Assembly (NCBI RefSeq): GCF_905147365.1
Contig: NC_056421.1
Location: 11,984,001 to 12,048,000, forward strand
DNA: 64,000 nt
Origin: Aricia agestis
Lineage: Eukaryota; Arthropoda; Insecta; Lepidoptera; Lycaenidae
Direction: 5' to 3'
Every line of letters starts with the position of its first letter. Position 1 is the first letter of the stretch. Below are positions 10,344-22,257 of this stretch, one piece after another. Below the pieces are notes generated by a model. It did not search any database. It saw only the letters and a list, made by a program, of their open reading frames with translations, and was not told the origin of the DNA. The position numbers and the translations under genes are program-made.

Positions 10344-10647
10344 AATTATAATGATTAAAACGTAATCTTAATTTAGAACTTTAAAATATTACATACTATA
10401 TCGAACTCCACACAAACCAACTAACCACTCAGCTATCGCAGCACAGAAAACTATTTTCTCCTGACTTTCGAGATGTATTAATAGAAAAATATAATGGCCG
10501 TTTTAAAATCTTCCTCCGACTATAATGGGGACCTTAACTTCCATAATACCTTACTGTTTTCAGCTCCTACTATGATAGAATAGAGATTGCCATTCAAGAG
10601 GTTTATTTTCATCATAATTAACTGAATATTGTAGGAATTTTTTATAA

Positions 10648-10978
10648 GTGGGAGAGCCATGCTTCGGCACGAATGGGCCGGCTCGACCGGAGGAATACCA
10701 CGGGCTCACAGAAAACCGACGTGAATCAGCGCTAGCGCTGTGTTTCGCCGAGTGAGTGAGTTTACCGGAGGCCCAATCTCCTACCCTATTCCCTTCCCTA
10801 CCCTCCCCTATTCCCTTCCCTTCCCATCCTTACCCTCCCCTATTACCCGGTTCCCTCTTAAAAGGCCGGCAACGCACTTGCAGCTCTTCTGATGCTGCGA
10901 GTGTCCATGAGCGACGGAAGTTGCTTTCCATCAGGTGACCCGTTTGCTCGTTTGCCCCCTTATTTCATTAAAAAAAAT
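10648..10978 (+). mobile_element. LINE-tailed SINE, full length with target duplication
   Basis: Head gtgggagagccatgcttcgg to tail ccccttatttcatt plus a-run. The flanking sequence aatattgtaggaa occurs at about 10625-10637 and again at about 10982-10994, the expected target-site duplication of a LINE-driven insertion. Confidence 0.92.
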
Positions 10979-11099
10979 TAAAATATTGTAGGAAATATAT
11001 ACTTAAAATATTTCAGTAACCTGATGATCAATTTTGTAAAATTTGGTACCGAACTCTATGGTTGTGTCACTGTGTTTGATGAGGTTATTAGAAAAGTAA

Positions 11100-11240
11100 T
11101 CCATACTAATAGTATAAATGGGAAAGAGTGTCTATCTGTCTGTTTGTCTGACTGTACCCTTACGCCCAAACCGCTGAACAGATTTTGCTGGGTATGGAGA
11201 TACCTTGAGTCCCGGGAAAGGACATAGGATACTTTTTATG
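11100..11240 (+). mobile_element. Helitron-like family A fragment
   Basis: Typical 5' end tccatactaatagtataaat, then gcccaaaccgctgaacagat and gggaaaggacataggatac. It stops after tactttttatg. The 3' terminus is missing. Confidence 0.6.
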
Positions 11241-11319
11241 CTAATTTTTATAATTTTTCTTGAATTGAATTCATTGATGTTCCCATAGGTTTCAGACATT
11301 TTTCCGAAGTAAAATGTAA

Positions 11320-11452
11320 GCTTTGTTGTTAATCTAGGATGTCAGCTAACTCCATGCCAGATTCTATCAAAACCGATCCAGTCGATTAAGCTTAAATAAG
11401 TAACAATCTGACACTCACAAACTTTCGTCTTTATAATAGTAGTATGATTTGA
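11320..11452 (-). mobile_element. Helitron-like fragment, minus strand
   Basis: In reverse it starts catactactattataaagac, then gaaagtttgtgagtgtcag, and later gatcggttttgatagaatct with ggcatggagttagctgac. This is the layout of another lepidopteran Helitron-like family. The end is not defined. Confidence 0.4.
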
Positions 11453-11841
11453 TGCCATAATCTTCCTCAATTGCAATTTCTATTGCTCACATAAATGACA
11501 AAAAAGTAAAAAAAAAAAAACTCAACGTGCCGTGAATGGGCGCCTTTTCTAAAGCCAGGCGAATAATGGAGTCGCCCTCTTTAGACCTCGCCTTTTATTG
11601 TCATAATTAAGAAAAGTTTTAATAATGGAAAATGGACAAGGGTGAACCATTGGGAAGGGCTTAAAACTATAAACTACAAAACTGAGTAAAGTATATTGTT
11701 ATACCTGACTTGTGCTCGCGGTTTCGTTCGTGAAAAAAATGGTTATTGAGGTAAGAAATCCTTTTTTACTGAATTCTAAAAGGAGGACGTTATAATATTA
11801 TGTTCGTTTATTTATAAGTAATAAGTATTTTTTTAGATGTA

Positions 11842-12181
11842 TTTTTTTTATGAAATTAGGGGGCAAACGAGCAAACGGGTCACCTGATGGAAAGCAACTT
11901 CCGTCGCCTATGGACACACGCAGCATCAGAAGAGCTGCAGGTGCGTTGCCGGCCTTTTAGGAGGGAATAGTGTAATACGGGAGGATAGGGATGGGAAGGG
12001 AAGGGAAGGGAATAGGGGAGTGTAAGGAAGGGAGGGAATAGGGTAGGGGATTGGGCCTCCGGTAAACTCACTCACTCGGCGAAACACAGCGCAAGCGCTG
12101 TTTCACGCCGGTTTTCTGTGAGAACGTGGTATTTCTCCGGTCGAGCCGGCCCATTCGTGCCGAAGCATGGCTCTCGCACGT
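11842..12181 (-). mobile_element. LINE-tailed SINE, full length
   Basis: Poly-t at 11842, gaaattagggggcaaacgag, and head end ctctcgcacgt at 12181. Complete and only lightly mutated. Confidence 0.9.
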
Positions 12182-12328
12182 ATAGAGTGAGATATGTCTA
12201 TAAGAAGAATACAAATTTAATAATGTGCAAGTCTTCAATGCTTCTGTTATGGTTAAGTTTATATTTTTGTGGTTATTGGCATTTAAAATGGTAGATTTTA
12301 CCGTAAAAATCATTATTTAGTAACGCAA

Positions 12329-12516
12329 AGCCCGGCCGCACATTGTCCGAATTCTGATCAGAAACAGTTGAATTTCGCCGGACCGCCACCCCGCACACTA
12401 TCCGAAATATCCTTCCGGCGAGTTCGAGCTCACTCGGCTCAGTACAAAATGTAAGAGACAGCGCGGACGTTCAACTGTTTCTGATCAGAAATTTCGGACA
12501 ATGTGCGGCCGGGCTT
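12329..12516. mobile_element. MITE with agcccggccgcacattgtcc termini
   Basis: Inverted arms of about 45 bases (agcccggccgcacattgtcc then gaattctgatcagaaacagt) bound 188 bases. Each arm also contains the palindrome tctgatcaga. No frame. Confidence 0.75.
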
Positions 12517-12966
12517 AATCTTATTTAACAGTATAATAGAAGAATATTACTATCATTTTGATATCAGTTTTGAACCATTTTGCAAACAACTTTTTATAAT
12601 TTATGTGAAGATATTTTCCTTCACAATATGTTTAAATACAAGAGGAACGAAAAATGGTATATATTAATATAGTATATTATTTCAGGCATTATATTAATAT
12701 CGTATTCTCGGTATCATACGATACTTTTGAACAGAACAGAAATTCTTAATATGAAAAGACAATTTCCGGTGGCAATTCGTTCAAATGAAATGATGGAAGC
12801 CTATATGATATCGATTATAATAATATCAAATAATATTATATTCCGAACAAGAATTGTTTGTCAGGTTTTATTTATATAAAACGTTCATTATTGATGAACC
12901 CGTACGACTTATTTTAATGAGTTGAAGATATGTTATTTGAGTAGCAAAGCGTTTATTTCAGCAGTT
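12517..12966. other. Unassigned AT-rich DNA
   Basis: No gene, array or strong inverted repeat recognised. Confidence 0.3.
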
Positions 12967-13160
12967 AGGGTGAAGCCTTGGAGAAGAAGGGTGAGTTCTG
13001 AGTAGCAAAATTTTGGTCTTTTCATACAAAACATGACTCACAAAATTACGCTCATGTGAATCAAACAGGACTTTTGTATGAAACTGAATGCAGCAGAATT
13101 TCTGCCAGCCGAAATTCTGCGACTCACAACTCACAAATTACGCTCGTTTGGCTTCATCCT
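12967..13160. mobile_element. MITE with ttagggtgaagcc ends
   Basis: Left ttagggtgaagcc and right ggcttcatccttaa are inverted. Inside, gtgagttctgagtagcaaaa and its diverged complement (gcgactcacaactcacaaat) extend the pairing. Confidence 0.55.
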
Positions 13161-13423
13161 TAAGCTACCTGTGTCATTACTCATTATATCGAAATCGGTT
13201 CAGCGGCTAAAACGGCTAAAACAACAGAAAGATATTTGCATTTATCATATTAATAACTTGGATAAATGCTCTTGACGCGGGAATCGTCAGATAAGCAGAG
13301 CAGTTAAATGTACTCGTATTCCAAAGTATACGCTAGTGCATTGATGCATACTATTTTGTTGAGGTGTCACACATGTCTCACCCGTGGATTATACTAATAC
13401 GTAATACAGTATCGGATTCAAGA

Positions 13424-13470
13424 CGTCACAAACACTGGCCAGTATACTGGGCTAAAGTTCGGAACTCACT
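13424..13470 (+). repeat. Fragment of a ggccagtatact repeat family
   Basis: ggattcaagacgtcac and ctggccagtatactgg followed by gttcggaac match the right end of the element at 54085-54300. Confidence 0.45.
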
Positions 13471-13729
13471 ATAATATCAAGCAAGAAAATTATTTCTCCC
13501 TCTAGCATTTAAAAATGGAAAGGGAGAGCAGATGAAATAATTATTTTCATTATGAAATCACAAGTCACTTCGTCGGGCAGGGTCGCGGGAGTCAAACGTC
13601 GATGGACGTCGGGTCCGTGTCATATTAAAAGTTATTGTGTTAGCAAAAACGACAATGGCTTTTTTTTTAATAATTTTATTTTTTCTATGGAATCATTAGT
13701 TATTTGTGAGTTAACGCTAAATCCATACT

Positions 13730-13936
13730 TCTATACTAATATTATAAATGCGAAATTGTGTCTGTCTGTCTGTTACCTCTTCACGTCCAAACTGCTGAAC
13801 CGATTTTGCTGAAATTTGGTATGGTACTTACTTTGAGTCCCGCCAAAGGACATAGGATACTTTTTATCCCGGAAAAATGTACGGTTCCCGCGCGATTAAC
13901 TAACTTTAGCGCAACGGAGTTGCAAACGTCATCTAG
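13730..13936 (+). mobile_element. Helitron-like element (family A), both ends present
   Basis: Starts tctatactaatattataaa and ends gcaaacgtcatctag at 13936, followed by t. Intermediate landmarks gctgaaccgattttgctg and tttatcccggaaaaatgtac are intact. About 207 bases. Confidence 0.75.
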
Positions 13937-14022
13937 TATAATATAAAAATTGCAGTCAGAATTTAATCAGTGTTATTTTGTTTTTTTAATAAAACCTCCT
14001 TGTAGGATTTATTTATTAGCGA

Positions 14023-14170
14023 CTAGCTGTCTCGGTGAACTTCGTGTCACTTTAAAACCTTCCCTGGACTTGTACGAATATTTTAAGACTAAAATTGGCC
14101 CAATCCGTTCAGCCGTTTTCGAGTTTTAGCGTTACTAACACAATTGAAAATCCATTTTTATATATATTAT
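14023..14170 (-). mobile_element. Helitron-like element (another family), minus strand
   Basis: Begins gactagctgtctcggtgaac, then ttcgtgtca. It contains ccaatccgttcagccgtttt and ends in a tatatattatatagat run. The ctag-type end lies at its left border. Confidence 0.5.
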
Positions 14171-14429
14171 ATAGATTATATAGATATGTTGCCATCAGCT
14201 TACACCGAAATAACGCAGAAACCACACTTATTTTCCGAATAAACCATATCAACATTATTAAACATTCCTGATTCAAAATATCTCTATACCAAATACCAAA
14301 TGTTATCCAGAAATGGGTGACGGAGTAAGAGAACGACCGATCGCGATAGATTGACATGTTGCCATTTAAAATATCATTACGAAAGTATACAAACAGATAT
14401 TTATCTGTTTGTACGAACATTTGTTCGCA

Positions 14430-14743
14430 TTTTTTTTAAATGAAATAAGGGGGCAAACGAGCAAACGGGTCACCTGATGGAAAGCAACTTCCGTCGCCCA
14501 TGGACACTCGCAGCATCAGAAGAGCTGCAGGTGCGTTGCCGGCCTTTTAAGAAGGAATAGGGTAGGTAATAGGGGAGGGTAGGGAAGGGATTAGGGGAGG
14601 GTAGGGAAGGAAATAGGAGAGGGTAGGGGATTGGGCCTCCGGTAAACTCACTCACAAGCGCTTTTTCACGCCGGTTTTCTGTGAGCGCGTGGTATTTCTC
14701 CGGTCGAGCTGGTCCATTCGTGCCAAAGCATGGCTCTCTCACG
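14430..14743 (-). mobile_element. LINE-tailed SINE, nearly full length
   Basis: Complete tail. The segment normally reading cggcgaaacacagcgc between actcactcac and aagcgct is deleted. Head end ctctctcacgt at 14743. Confidence 0.88.
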
Positions 14744-15013
14744 TCTAACTTTTTTAAAATAACGGGAATTATTGTGTAATACAGTTTTCAATTATTACTT
14801 TAAGCATTTCTCGAGACCTTGTAACAAAACGATTGAAGTTCGCGTGCACCATAACTAGCTAATGTTCTAGGGACCGATGTACTTTAAATTTTATAACAAA
14901 AGAAATTACTTAATCGATCCGATCGCGATGACTAAGATTCAGGGAAAAATTAATATTGTAAGTGGCAGGAGTTCTCTTATAAATACTGCAAAAAACGTCA
15001 AGAATCCGTAACA

Positions 15014-15214
15014 TCCATTCAAATATTATCGAAATTGTGTCTGTCTGTCTCTCAGTCTGTTACCTCTTCACGCCCAAACGGCTAAACAAATTTTTCTGGG
15101 TATGGAGATACTTTGACTCCTGGGAAAGGATATAGGATACTTTCATATTGGAAAAATGTACGGTTACTGCATAGTAACGAATTTTGAGGCAAGGGAGTTG
15201 CGGGCGTCATCTAG
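15014..15214 (+). mobile_element. Helitron-like element (family A), both ends present
   Basis: From tccattcaaatattatcg through gtctgtctgtctctc, gcccaaacggctaaac and gaaaaatgtacggttac to gcgggcgtcatctag. The 5' terminus is mutated. Confidence 0.7.
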
Positions 15215-15635
15215 TAACTAATAATAGAGTGACATCGCATTACACAAATAGCCATAAGTCCGCGTTTGCAAATTAAAAAAGACAACCTGTCAAAATGAAC
15301 TCAGCTAACCGCTCTGAATAACATTTTAAATTTCGAATACAGTGCTGAGCCATCTTTAATTGGCGTTATTCACAGTTCGTTCGGACTTCACAGTTATTTC
15401 GATTTATGACTCTCGTCTTTATGTTGTTAGCGTTAAGGTCTTATAAGAGGTAGAATAATTGCAAATGATGTTACATACCACATTGTTCTGTCAATTACCA
15501 CATATTGAAGACTGTGGCAAGACAATAGAAAGCCGACGCCATACAATGAGTCACAGGTGCAGTTGATATCGTATTCATATTTATTAGGGACAAAAAGATA
15601 TGCCAAATATGCGAAAGATTTTATCTTTACTTTCA

Positions 15636-15790
15636 ATATTATAAGTGGGAAAGTGTGTCTGATTGTTACCATCTCGCTTAAATGCTGTACCAATTTTGAA
15701 AGATGTAAATAGTAAACATATTTTTGAGTTTAGAAAAGTAAATAGAAAAAAAGGCTTACGTGCTATAAACCAATTCTGAGGTAAGTATAA
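15636..15790 (+). mobile_element. Diverged Helitron-like fragment
   Basis: caatattataagtgggaaag then tgtgtctgattgttacc and gctgtaccaattttgaaaga resemble a worn family A 5' half. Confidence 0.35.
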
Positions 15791-16451
15791 TAATAATAAG
15801 CTCATATTAATAAAAAACATGGACATGGTGCCATGAAGCAAAAAGAGTGGTTAAATGGCCCACTTCAAGGGGGCCAGTTTAACGTTAACGTACATGATGT
15901 TACTTAAAGATTGTTACCCGTTAAATATTACATTTGGTGCCAACTAAAAACATAATAGGAGAATCGATCATTATTGTCATATAATATTAAACTTATGGGA
16001 TTAATCTTTGACACTCTCTTTACGGTGACCCATATCAATAAAAAGAGGATAACGGAACCATTAATATTATATTAGAGGCTTTTGTACACAGAGTAACCAC
16101 TTCAGAGAGATTAATTTTATTTCTGGCGTATTCATTGAAGTTTCATTTACGTACAACTATCTATCGTTTTAGTATTATCCGTGATATTTTATTGTGTTAT
16201 CATTTTAAAGTTAATATTATTATGTCAACTTACATCCAAAATACAATACTGTGACCGTTACGTTTTAATCTCGAAAAATATTTGGGTGGTTTTCATTAGG
16301 AGAAAATTACTATAAGCGTATTTATGCGCGAGTGAAAACCTACATAATATAAAACTAACGTTTTATGGCTTATTTTTTCATGATGTATATTGTATAATAC
16401 CGATAAGTACATATTGCATTACCACAGTTCTTTCAGGCATTTAGTAATATT
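15791..16451. other. Unassigned AT-rich DNA
   Basis: No gene or clear repeat. The sequence is AT-rich with several attattat motifs. Confidence 0.3.
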
Positions 16452-16618
16452 TAATACTTTGCTAAGTGACTCTTGTTTTTATCCTTGTATTTACCTATTT
16501 GGTAAAGGTGATGAAATGTTTTAATTCTTTAGTTTAAATTGTTTGTAATGTTTACCAAATAAAGTTTATTTCTTTCTTCTTTCTTTCTTATCTACAAGAG
16601 TCACTTAGCTAAGTATTA
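16452..16618. mobile_element. Inverted-repeat element with tttct microsatellite inside
   Basis: Left taatactttgctaagtgact then cttgt, right acaagagtcacttagctaag then tatta, are inverted copies 25 bases long. The interior ends in a tttctttcttctttctttct tract that looks like a retroposon tail. Confidence 0.5.
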
Positions 16619-17571
16619 TATGTACTACGTACTATGTATTTTATCTACTCTTTAAGAAAGGCTTCTTTTTATGAAAACAAAATGAACGTTATCCGCAAAA
16701 TATTTGTGCTCTAAACATTTAGTTCTCTTCTTATGAGGGTAGTTGTATAATATTTTCTTTAAATATGCTATCTCTACATACATCCTACTCTGTATGACCT
16801 AAATAATGACATATAACGCGGCCACGTCAATTGCTAGTCTTGTAAAACGGATCTTGAATTGTTATCTTATTACGGAATTAGATAAGGTTCCCATGGGATT
16901 ATTTATTGTTTACTCATTGTTTATGTTTTGTTTGTTCCTATGTTGATATTTTTTATGTAAAATAAAATAAATAATAATAACAAATTATATATCACGACAT
17001 AAAAAAGCCTTACCTAACAATAAAAATAAAATCAGAAAACGAATTTTAATAGCCAGAAAAAACCCAGAAAAAACTCCAATGTATAATTCACAGAACAAAA
17101 CATTTTCATACATAAACGTTCCGTTTTGTATGAAATATACATAAACCATATTATTAATTTCTGCTACATCAAAAATACATGCACGCTTGGAAACGTGAAA
17201 TTATTAGAAAATTATACCACAAATATAAGTTGCGTGTAAAAATTTCGAGGGTAGCTGCCGCCATATTGAAATATTTGTGACATTTGTCAAAGTTAGTGCG
17301 CACTGACGGCTGTATTTTACTACTCGCTGTGACTTATATACGCTCGGGTCAAAATTTAATTAGCTAGGAAAACATTAAATGTTAACTTACTACTACCCGG
17401 CACACGTTGTTTTTCCAGCCGTAAAGCGTAATCTTCCGACCGACCGAGATATTTCAGTTATAGTGCCCGCGGTGCCTATTCCAATTATTATTTTAAATGG
17501 TTGATAGAAAAATGCATTGCTTTATCCCCTGACCTTTTTTCGAAGCAGAATATACAATATTTAAAAAATAC
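16619..17571. other. Unassigned DNA
   Basis: No coding frame. tgccgccatattga near 17251 resembles a YY1/Pho-type site, and aggcgccatattgt recurs near 18335. Whether either is used is unknown. Confidence 0.3.
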
Positions 17572-17826
17572 GATGTGGCACTCAGGGACTGCCGCGGTAA
17601 AGCAAGGCATAGCATTTTTTATCAACTCAGGCAATCATAATTCGCATACGTCTAGTCACAAGCACATAAACACTGTTCCGAAGTCTGCAAACGTCGCAGC
17701 AAACTCCGAGTCACACCGAGCCGAAGTCTTTAGACGAATGTTAGGTGTTTTTCGTTACGGATTTTTTTTATTCGGAGCGCTCTCAAAGCGCACGATAAGA
17801 GCTATGCAATAGCTAAAAAAAATATT
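17572..17826 (+). repeat. Dispersed repeat starting gatgtggcactcagggactg
   Basis: Shares gtggcactc-gggactgccgcg, gtaaagc, cgcatacgtcta, cgaagtct and cgttacggatttt in order with 42357-42555. No terminal repeats are seen. An open frame of 103 codons (17501-17812) crosses it but reflects the repeat, not a gene. Confidence 0.5.
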
Positions 17827-17900
17827 CCCAAATTAGAAAATACATGTCGTAACAAAACTAAGTGATAATAATAATATATGGTGCGTGTATGTCTCTAACT

Positions 17901-18550
17901 CGTATATCTGTCACAGTCCACTGATTAATATAGCCGTTCAATCAAACAGCTAGCCCTTTGACTAAATAACGTCATTCAATCACACGGCTATACGTCGTTT
18001 AGCCGACTTGTTGACTGCAACGTTCAATACTACAGCTGGAAGACGCTTAGCTAACTGGACACTGGTAAAGGTAAATTAACTAAGGTGACCATTACTTTAG
18101 TGTTATTATTACACAAACGTAATGATAACAAGTAGAATAAATTGTATTCTAACTCATTTTGAACACAAAAATTGTAATAAATACCTTGGTGATGAATTTC
18201 ATAATCCCGTAACTTCTCCTGGAATATTTATTTAAATTTTTATTCACTCGTATGTGCCCCCATAATTTCTGTCACTTTAATAACGTATATTTACGAAAAA
18301 TATCTTAATACAATCACAAAATACCGGCTAGTAGGCGCCATATTGTAAACAAAACGCACCTAGCGCCGGGGTGGTGAGCGCTAAACTAATTTAATCAAAC
18401 GGCTGCTTTTGAATCAAGTGTTGAAGGTTTTGAGTGACTGAAATATTCAATTAAAAAGCTAGACGTGTGATTGAATGGCGTTGTTCAGTCAAAGGGCTAG
18501 CTGTTTGATTGAACGGCTATTTTAACCAGTTGGCTGCGACATATCGACTC
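17901..18550. mobile_element. Long-TIR element of about 650 bp
   Basis: About 100 bases at each side are inverted copies (cagctagccctttgact and agtcaaagggctagctg form the best-conserved core). The interior is unique-looking. The ends near tatctgtcacagtcc and ggctgcgacatat are diverged. No transposase frame. Confidence 0.65.
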
Positions 18551-18590
18551 TAAAAGTATCAAATCTGCTTCTATTTTACGCTTGTTCTTC

Positions 18591-18947
18591 TATACTATAA
18601 TATTATAAAGCGGAAGTGTTTGTTTATTTGTTTGAACGCGCTAATCTCAGGAACTACTGGTCCGATTTGAAAAATTCTTCCAGCGTTAGATAGCCCATCA
18701 TCGAGGAAGGCTATAGGCTATAATATTTTATCACGCTAAGACTAATAGGAGCGAAGAAATAAAGGAAAATGTGAAAAAAAACGGGGGAAATCATTTAAAA
18801 GAGCTTATCCCACGAACTACTGGAGCAATTTTTATGTTATTTGGCACAGATAAGAAGTAGACCACGTGAAGGATCATAGGCTATTTTTGTGGAATAATTT
18901 GTCTGTGAAATATCTAATTTACGCGGGTGAAGCCGCGCGGAACGAAA
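18591..18947 (+). mobile_element. Helitron-like element (family C)
   Basis: Starts ctatactataatattataaa, then gcggaagtgtttgtttattt, aggaactactggtccgattt and a second caggaactactgg-like block. Ends gcgggtgaagccgcgcggaa. No ctag terminus is seen. Confidence 0.55.
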
Positions 18948-19286
18948 ATAAAAGTGGATATCCACTTGCCTTATTTCTAAATACAAACGTAAAATATAGA
19001 GCGTTATTAACCCGTTTTATAGAGTTCAACTAATAAATAGATGTATTATTTTTTGGTGAAATATCACAGTCATTATGTGGTATGATGTGTAGGTCAGATG
19101 AAAAATGACGTCATTTCCCCGAAATTTCTTATATCGTGGCAATTTTCATTCTCCCCCGTTATTGATAAGAAAATTGAGTTTCGTCCCCTTTTTTCGCGTA
19201 TTCGTAAGTGCTTTCATGTGTAAAGTACCCAAATATCCGTTTTAAATACGTATTAAGGTTACTTATGATAATTATTTTAAATTAAA

Positions 19287-19590
19287 TAACGTACGTGACC
19301 CAGTGGGTAGACACTTGGTTCGCAAATTTACAGAGGGTATAGGTTTGATCCCAGATGGAGGCACTTTCAGATCTCAAATACAAAATACGTATGCTCGTAC
19401 GGTGAAGGAAAACATCGTCAGAAAACATCAACCAACCCCACACATGGTTGGTCCCAGACTTACTGACCTGTTCATTCCTCTGGACTAGGCCGGCTGTGTT
19501 GCGAGATTCCCGTATGTGCTTGTGCAAACAGTATTTAATGAGTGGTTACTTAGCGCTCAGAAGATACTGTATTTAAATAATCCACAACGA
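19287..19590 (+). mobile_element. tRNA-derived SINE (family D)
   Basis: An A-box-like gtgacccagtgggtagac and a B-box-like ggtttgatccca lie in the first 80 bases. They are followed by acggtgaaggaaaacatcgt, cctgttcattcctctggact and gtatttaatgagtggttact. Pol III-type head plus unrelated body is the SINE layout. A worn relative lies at 26268-26480. Confidence 0.6.
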
Positions 19591-19718
19591 ATGCAAAGGC
19601 CTGATTTTTTTCTTCTAAACTTATTTATATTTTGTAGGCCTATAATACTCGTACTGCTGAATAAAGATTTTTTTGCACCAAATAACTTTTTCTTATTTGA
19701 GATTCGATGCGTTTGTCT

Positions 19719-19961
19719 AATGCTAAGTACTCACATACGATTTTGCTCGATAGTTTTACTCCAAATCGAGTAATAATTAATGTGTGGACCGCAAAACTGA
19801 CAGCTCGAAGGCTCGCATCGAGCCGTCTTGATGGAATTAAATATATCGATTTAGAATAAAAGTATCGAGCAATGCTGAATGTGTGGACGAAGGCCCAAGT
19901 CGCGGGTTTTGCTCGACGTTATGGCTCGATTGAGCAAAACCGTATGTGAGTACTTAGCATT
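19719..19961. mobile_element. MITE with aatgctaagtactcacatac ends
   Basis: Terminal arms of 30 bases match with one mismatch (aatgctaagtactcacatac then gattttgctc; the right arm has g for a). Length 243 bases. The interior repeats gctcgat/atcgagc motifs. Confidence 0.8.
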
Positions 19962-20264
19962 ATACACATGTCCTCTTTTTCTAATATGATAGACAAAGAA
20001 GGGTGCTTTTGCCTTGGCAAAAAACATCGTATCGTAACTTAAGTATTTTAATCTTTAGCTATTTAAAATATGAACAATACCCACTTCTATTAAATAGACA
20101 ACAAGTCTGAGAAGTTTGCCATCTAATTTTGAGTGTAAAAAGTTTATGTATATGAAACTTGTTAGACGGATTTGTCCGAAGTTAATTCTGGCGCGAATTT
20201 TATGTTCCATTTAACACCCTCAAGTTTTATTATAATCTGCACTCGTAAACTGTGGATTAGACCA

Positions 20265-20570
20265 GTAATTCCCAAAGTTGTCTAAGTGGACCCCCAGGCT
20301 CCAGGCGTGACTCGACGGGGTTGGGCCCGACAAGGGGGTCCACATTTGTAAATGGGGGTCCGTGAAAATTAATTTGGTTTGCAGTGAAGAACTAAAATGT
20401 TGGCTTGATTTCTCTTATCAGAAAGCATAGGCAGGTAATATAATTTGTTAAGAAGCAAAGCGACTGTTACTTAAAATAATAGCAAGTTTCATTGATTAGT
20501 ATTGTACCTACCTAAATTTTAAAATTAGTGGTCTAAGAAACAAAGGAGTTTGGGAACCTCTGGTTTAGAC
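20265..20570. mobile_element. hAT-like MITE with 8-bp target duplication
   Basis: Ends cagtaattcccaaag at 20273 and ctttgtttc...tttgggaacctctg ending at 20562. The flanks gattagac (20265-20272) and gtttagac (20563-20570) agree at 7 of 8 bases. An 8-bp duplication and cag/ctg ends with tcccaaa motifs are hAT hallmarks. Confidence 0.78.
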
Positions 20571-20763
20571 GCTGTGGGTGAAGGCATTATCATATCATAT
20601 ATTATATATCTTAAGTTTTGATACAAAGAAAAGGTCAGAATAATCTTTAATAGCCTCAACCGGAAAACATAGATGAATCACATCATAATATTTAGGACCT
20701 TTATAAGTTAGGATATTATGTTGAATCACCAAGATTCAGAAGTAGCCTAACAAAGAGCTATAG

Positions 20764-21048
20764 ATAATAATAATAATAATACAATATCTATAGACGCTTC
20801 ACCCCACGTCAGTCTGGCCCCGTGCTAAGTACCTGAAGGACTTGTGTTACGGGTACCAGACAACGGAAATATATTTAATTCTTTTATACGATACATATAT
20901 TTAAGATTTTTATTATATGATACACATATTTAATACACGTCCATAACCCAGGAACTTTGAAAAACTTTTTGTTCTGTCGGCGGGATTCGAATTCGCGACC
21001 CCCGGCTTGAGCTACCAACAGCCCACCAACTGAGCCACAGAGGTCGAC
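20764..21048 (-). mobile_element. tRNA-derived SINE (family C) with ataat tail
   Basis: In reverse: gtcgacctctgtggctcagt, then tggtgggc (A box), cgcgaattcgaatcccgcc (B box), a body with ttcctgggttatggacgtg, and a tail of att units at 20764-20781. It is not a working tRNA gene, because no cloverleaf closes. Confidence 0.75.
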
Positions 21049-21480
21049 AACAGATCACCGGCAATCGTAGTTATCGTTTATATTGGTCCATCATGAGCCA
21101 ACTGGAGGATCATTTCAGTTTTTTGTTTTTTATACTCAAAAAGCACGTATTCAATTTGGTACCGTATTCACTAGAAACAAGGTTGATTTTTAAGCCTCTA
21201 TTTATATTAATGTAAATAGCACCAAACTGAATATCTTTACTATTATTACGGAGGCCTCTGAAGGCAATAAATTATAATCGATACATTTGATAGCGACACC
21301 TCAAGCGATAACTGAAACATCCGACATTCTGCCCTTTGTATCGCGTTTCCTATATACGTGTATATATTTACATAGTGGGATTTCGTAACTTTGTACATAT
21401 TATTTTATGTATTCTACGCTATATAAACTACGGCATATTATTATTTTTACATAAAACAATTTGATGATAGTAAAGGCTTA

Positions 21481-21645
21481 AAAAAACGATTGCCTGTAAA
21501 GTCGGTTTACTGACGATAGTTGAACGTGACAACGTGCCTCTTTGTCGCTCGTTCAGCGCTCTCGCTTGCACTTAAAGCCTTAAATGGAACGCCTCAGAGC
21601 GAGGTGACGCCGCATAAGTTATGTTTTTTCGTGCGGGCAGCCGGA
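21481..21645 (+). repeat. Probable dispersed repeat before the minisatellite
   Basis: Contains cctgtaaagtcggtttactg, acgatagttgaacgtgacaa and ctcgttcagcgctctcgctt, followed by gacgccgcataagttatg. I recognise it as a repeated lepidopteran sequence from memory only. No second copy is in the window. Confidence 0.35.
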
Positions 21646-21654
21646 TCGTATATA

Positions 21655-22257
21655 AGCACCGTAGCACACGCGTAGGCTAGTCGTAGGCGCGTAGATGCAC
21701 CGTAGCACACACATAGAATAGTCGTAGGCGCGTAGATGCACCGTAGCACAAACGTAGACTAGTCGTAGGCGCGTAGATGCAGCGTAGCACACACGTAGAC
21801 TAGTCATAAGCGCGTAAATGCACCGTAGCACACGCGTAGGCTAGTCGTAGGCGCGTAGATGCACCGTAGCACACACGTAGACTAGTCGTAGGCGCGTAGA
21901 TGCACCGTAGCACACGCGTAGGCTAGTCGTAGGCGCGTAGATGCACCGTAGCACACACGTAGACTAGTTGTAGGCGCGTAGATGCACCGTAGCACACACG
22001 TAGACTAGTCGTAGGCGCGTAGATGCACCGTAGCACAAACGTAGACTAGTCGTAGGCGCGTAGATGCACCGTAGCACACACGTAGACTAGTCGTAGGCGC
22101 GTAGATGCACCGTAGCACACACGTAGACTAGTCGTAGGTGCGTAGATGCACCGTAGCACACACGTAGACTAGTCGTAGGCGCGTAGATGCACCGTAGCAC
22201 ACACGTAGACTGGTCGTAGGTGCGTAGATGCACCGACGTAGCACACGTGTAGGCTAG
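21655..22257 (+). repeat. 41-bp minisatellite, about 14-15 units
   Basis: The unit is of the form gtaggcgcgtagatgcaccg then tagcacacacgtagactagt and c, repeating every 41 bases. Variants are mainly acacac/acacgc/acaaac and gact/ggct. The last unit has an inserted gac. 41 is not a multiple of 3, so the reverse frames across it are not a protein repeat. Confidence 0.95.

Noticed and set aside
10756..10938. 60-codon frames reading SLPEAQSPTLFPSLPSP repeated across the window
   Set aside because: They occur in each full SINE copy and come from its c/t-rich centre plus the old LINE end. They are SINE shadows.
20970..21048. Functional tRNA gene on the minus strand
   Set aside because: Same reason: the tRNA-like head of a SINE with an ataat tail.
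21655..22257. CRISPR-like array
   Set aside because: The 41-bp units are contiguous, with no unique spacers. The surrounding DNA is eukaryotic, so this is a minisatellite.
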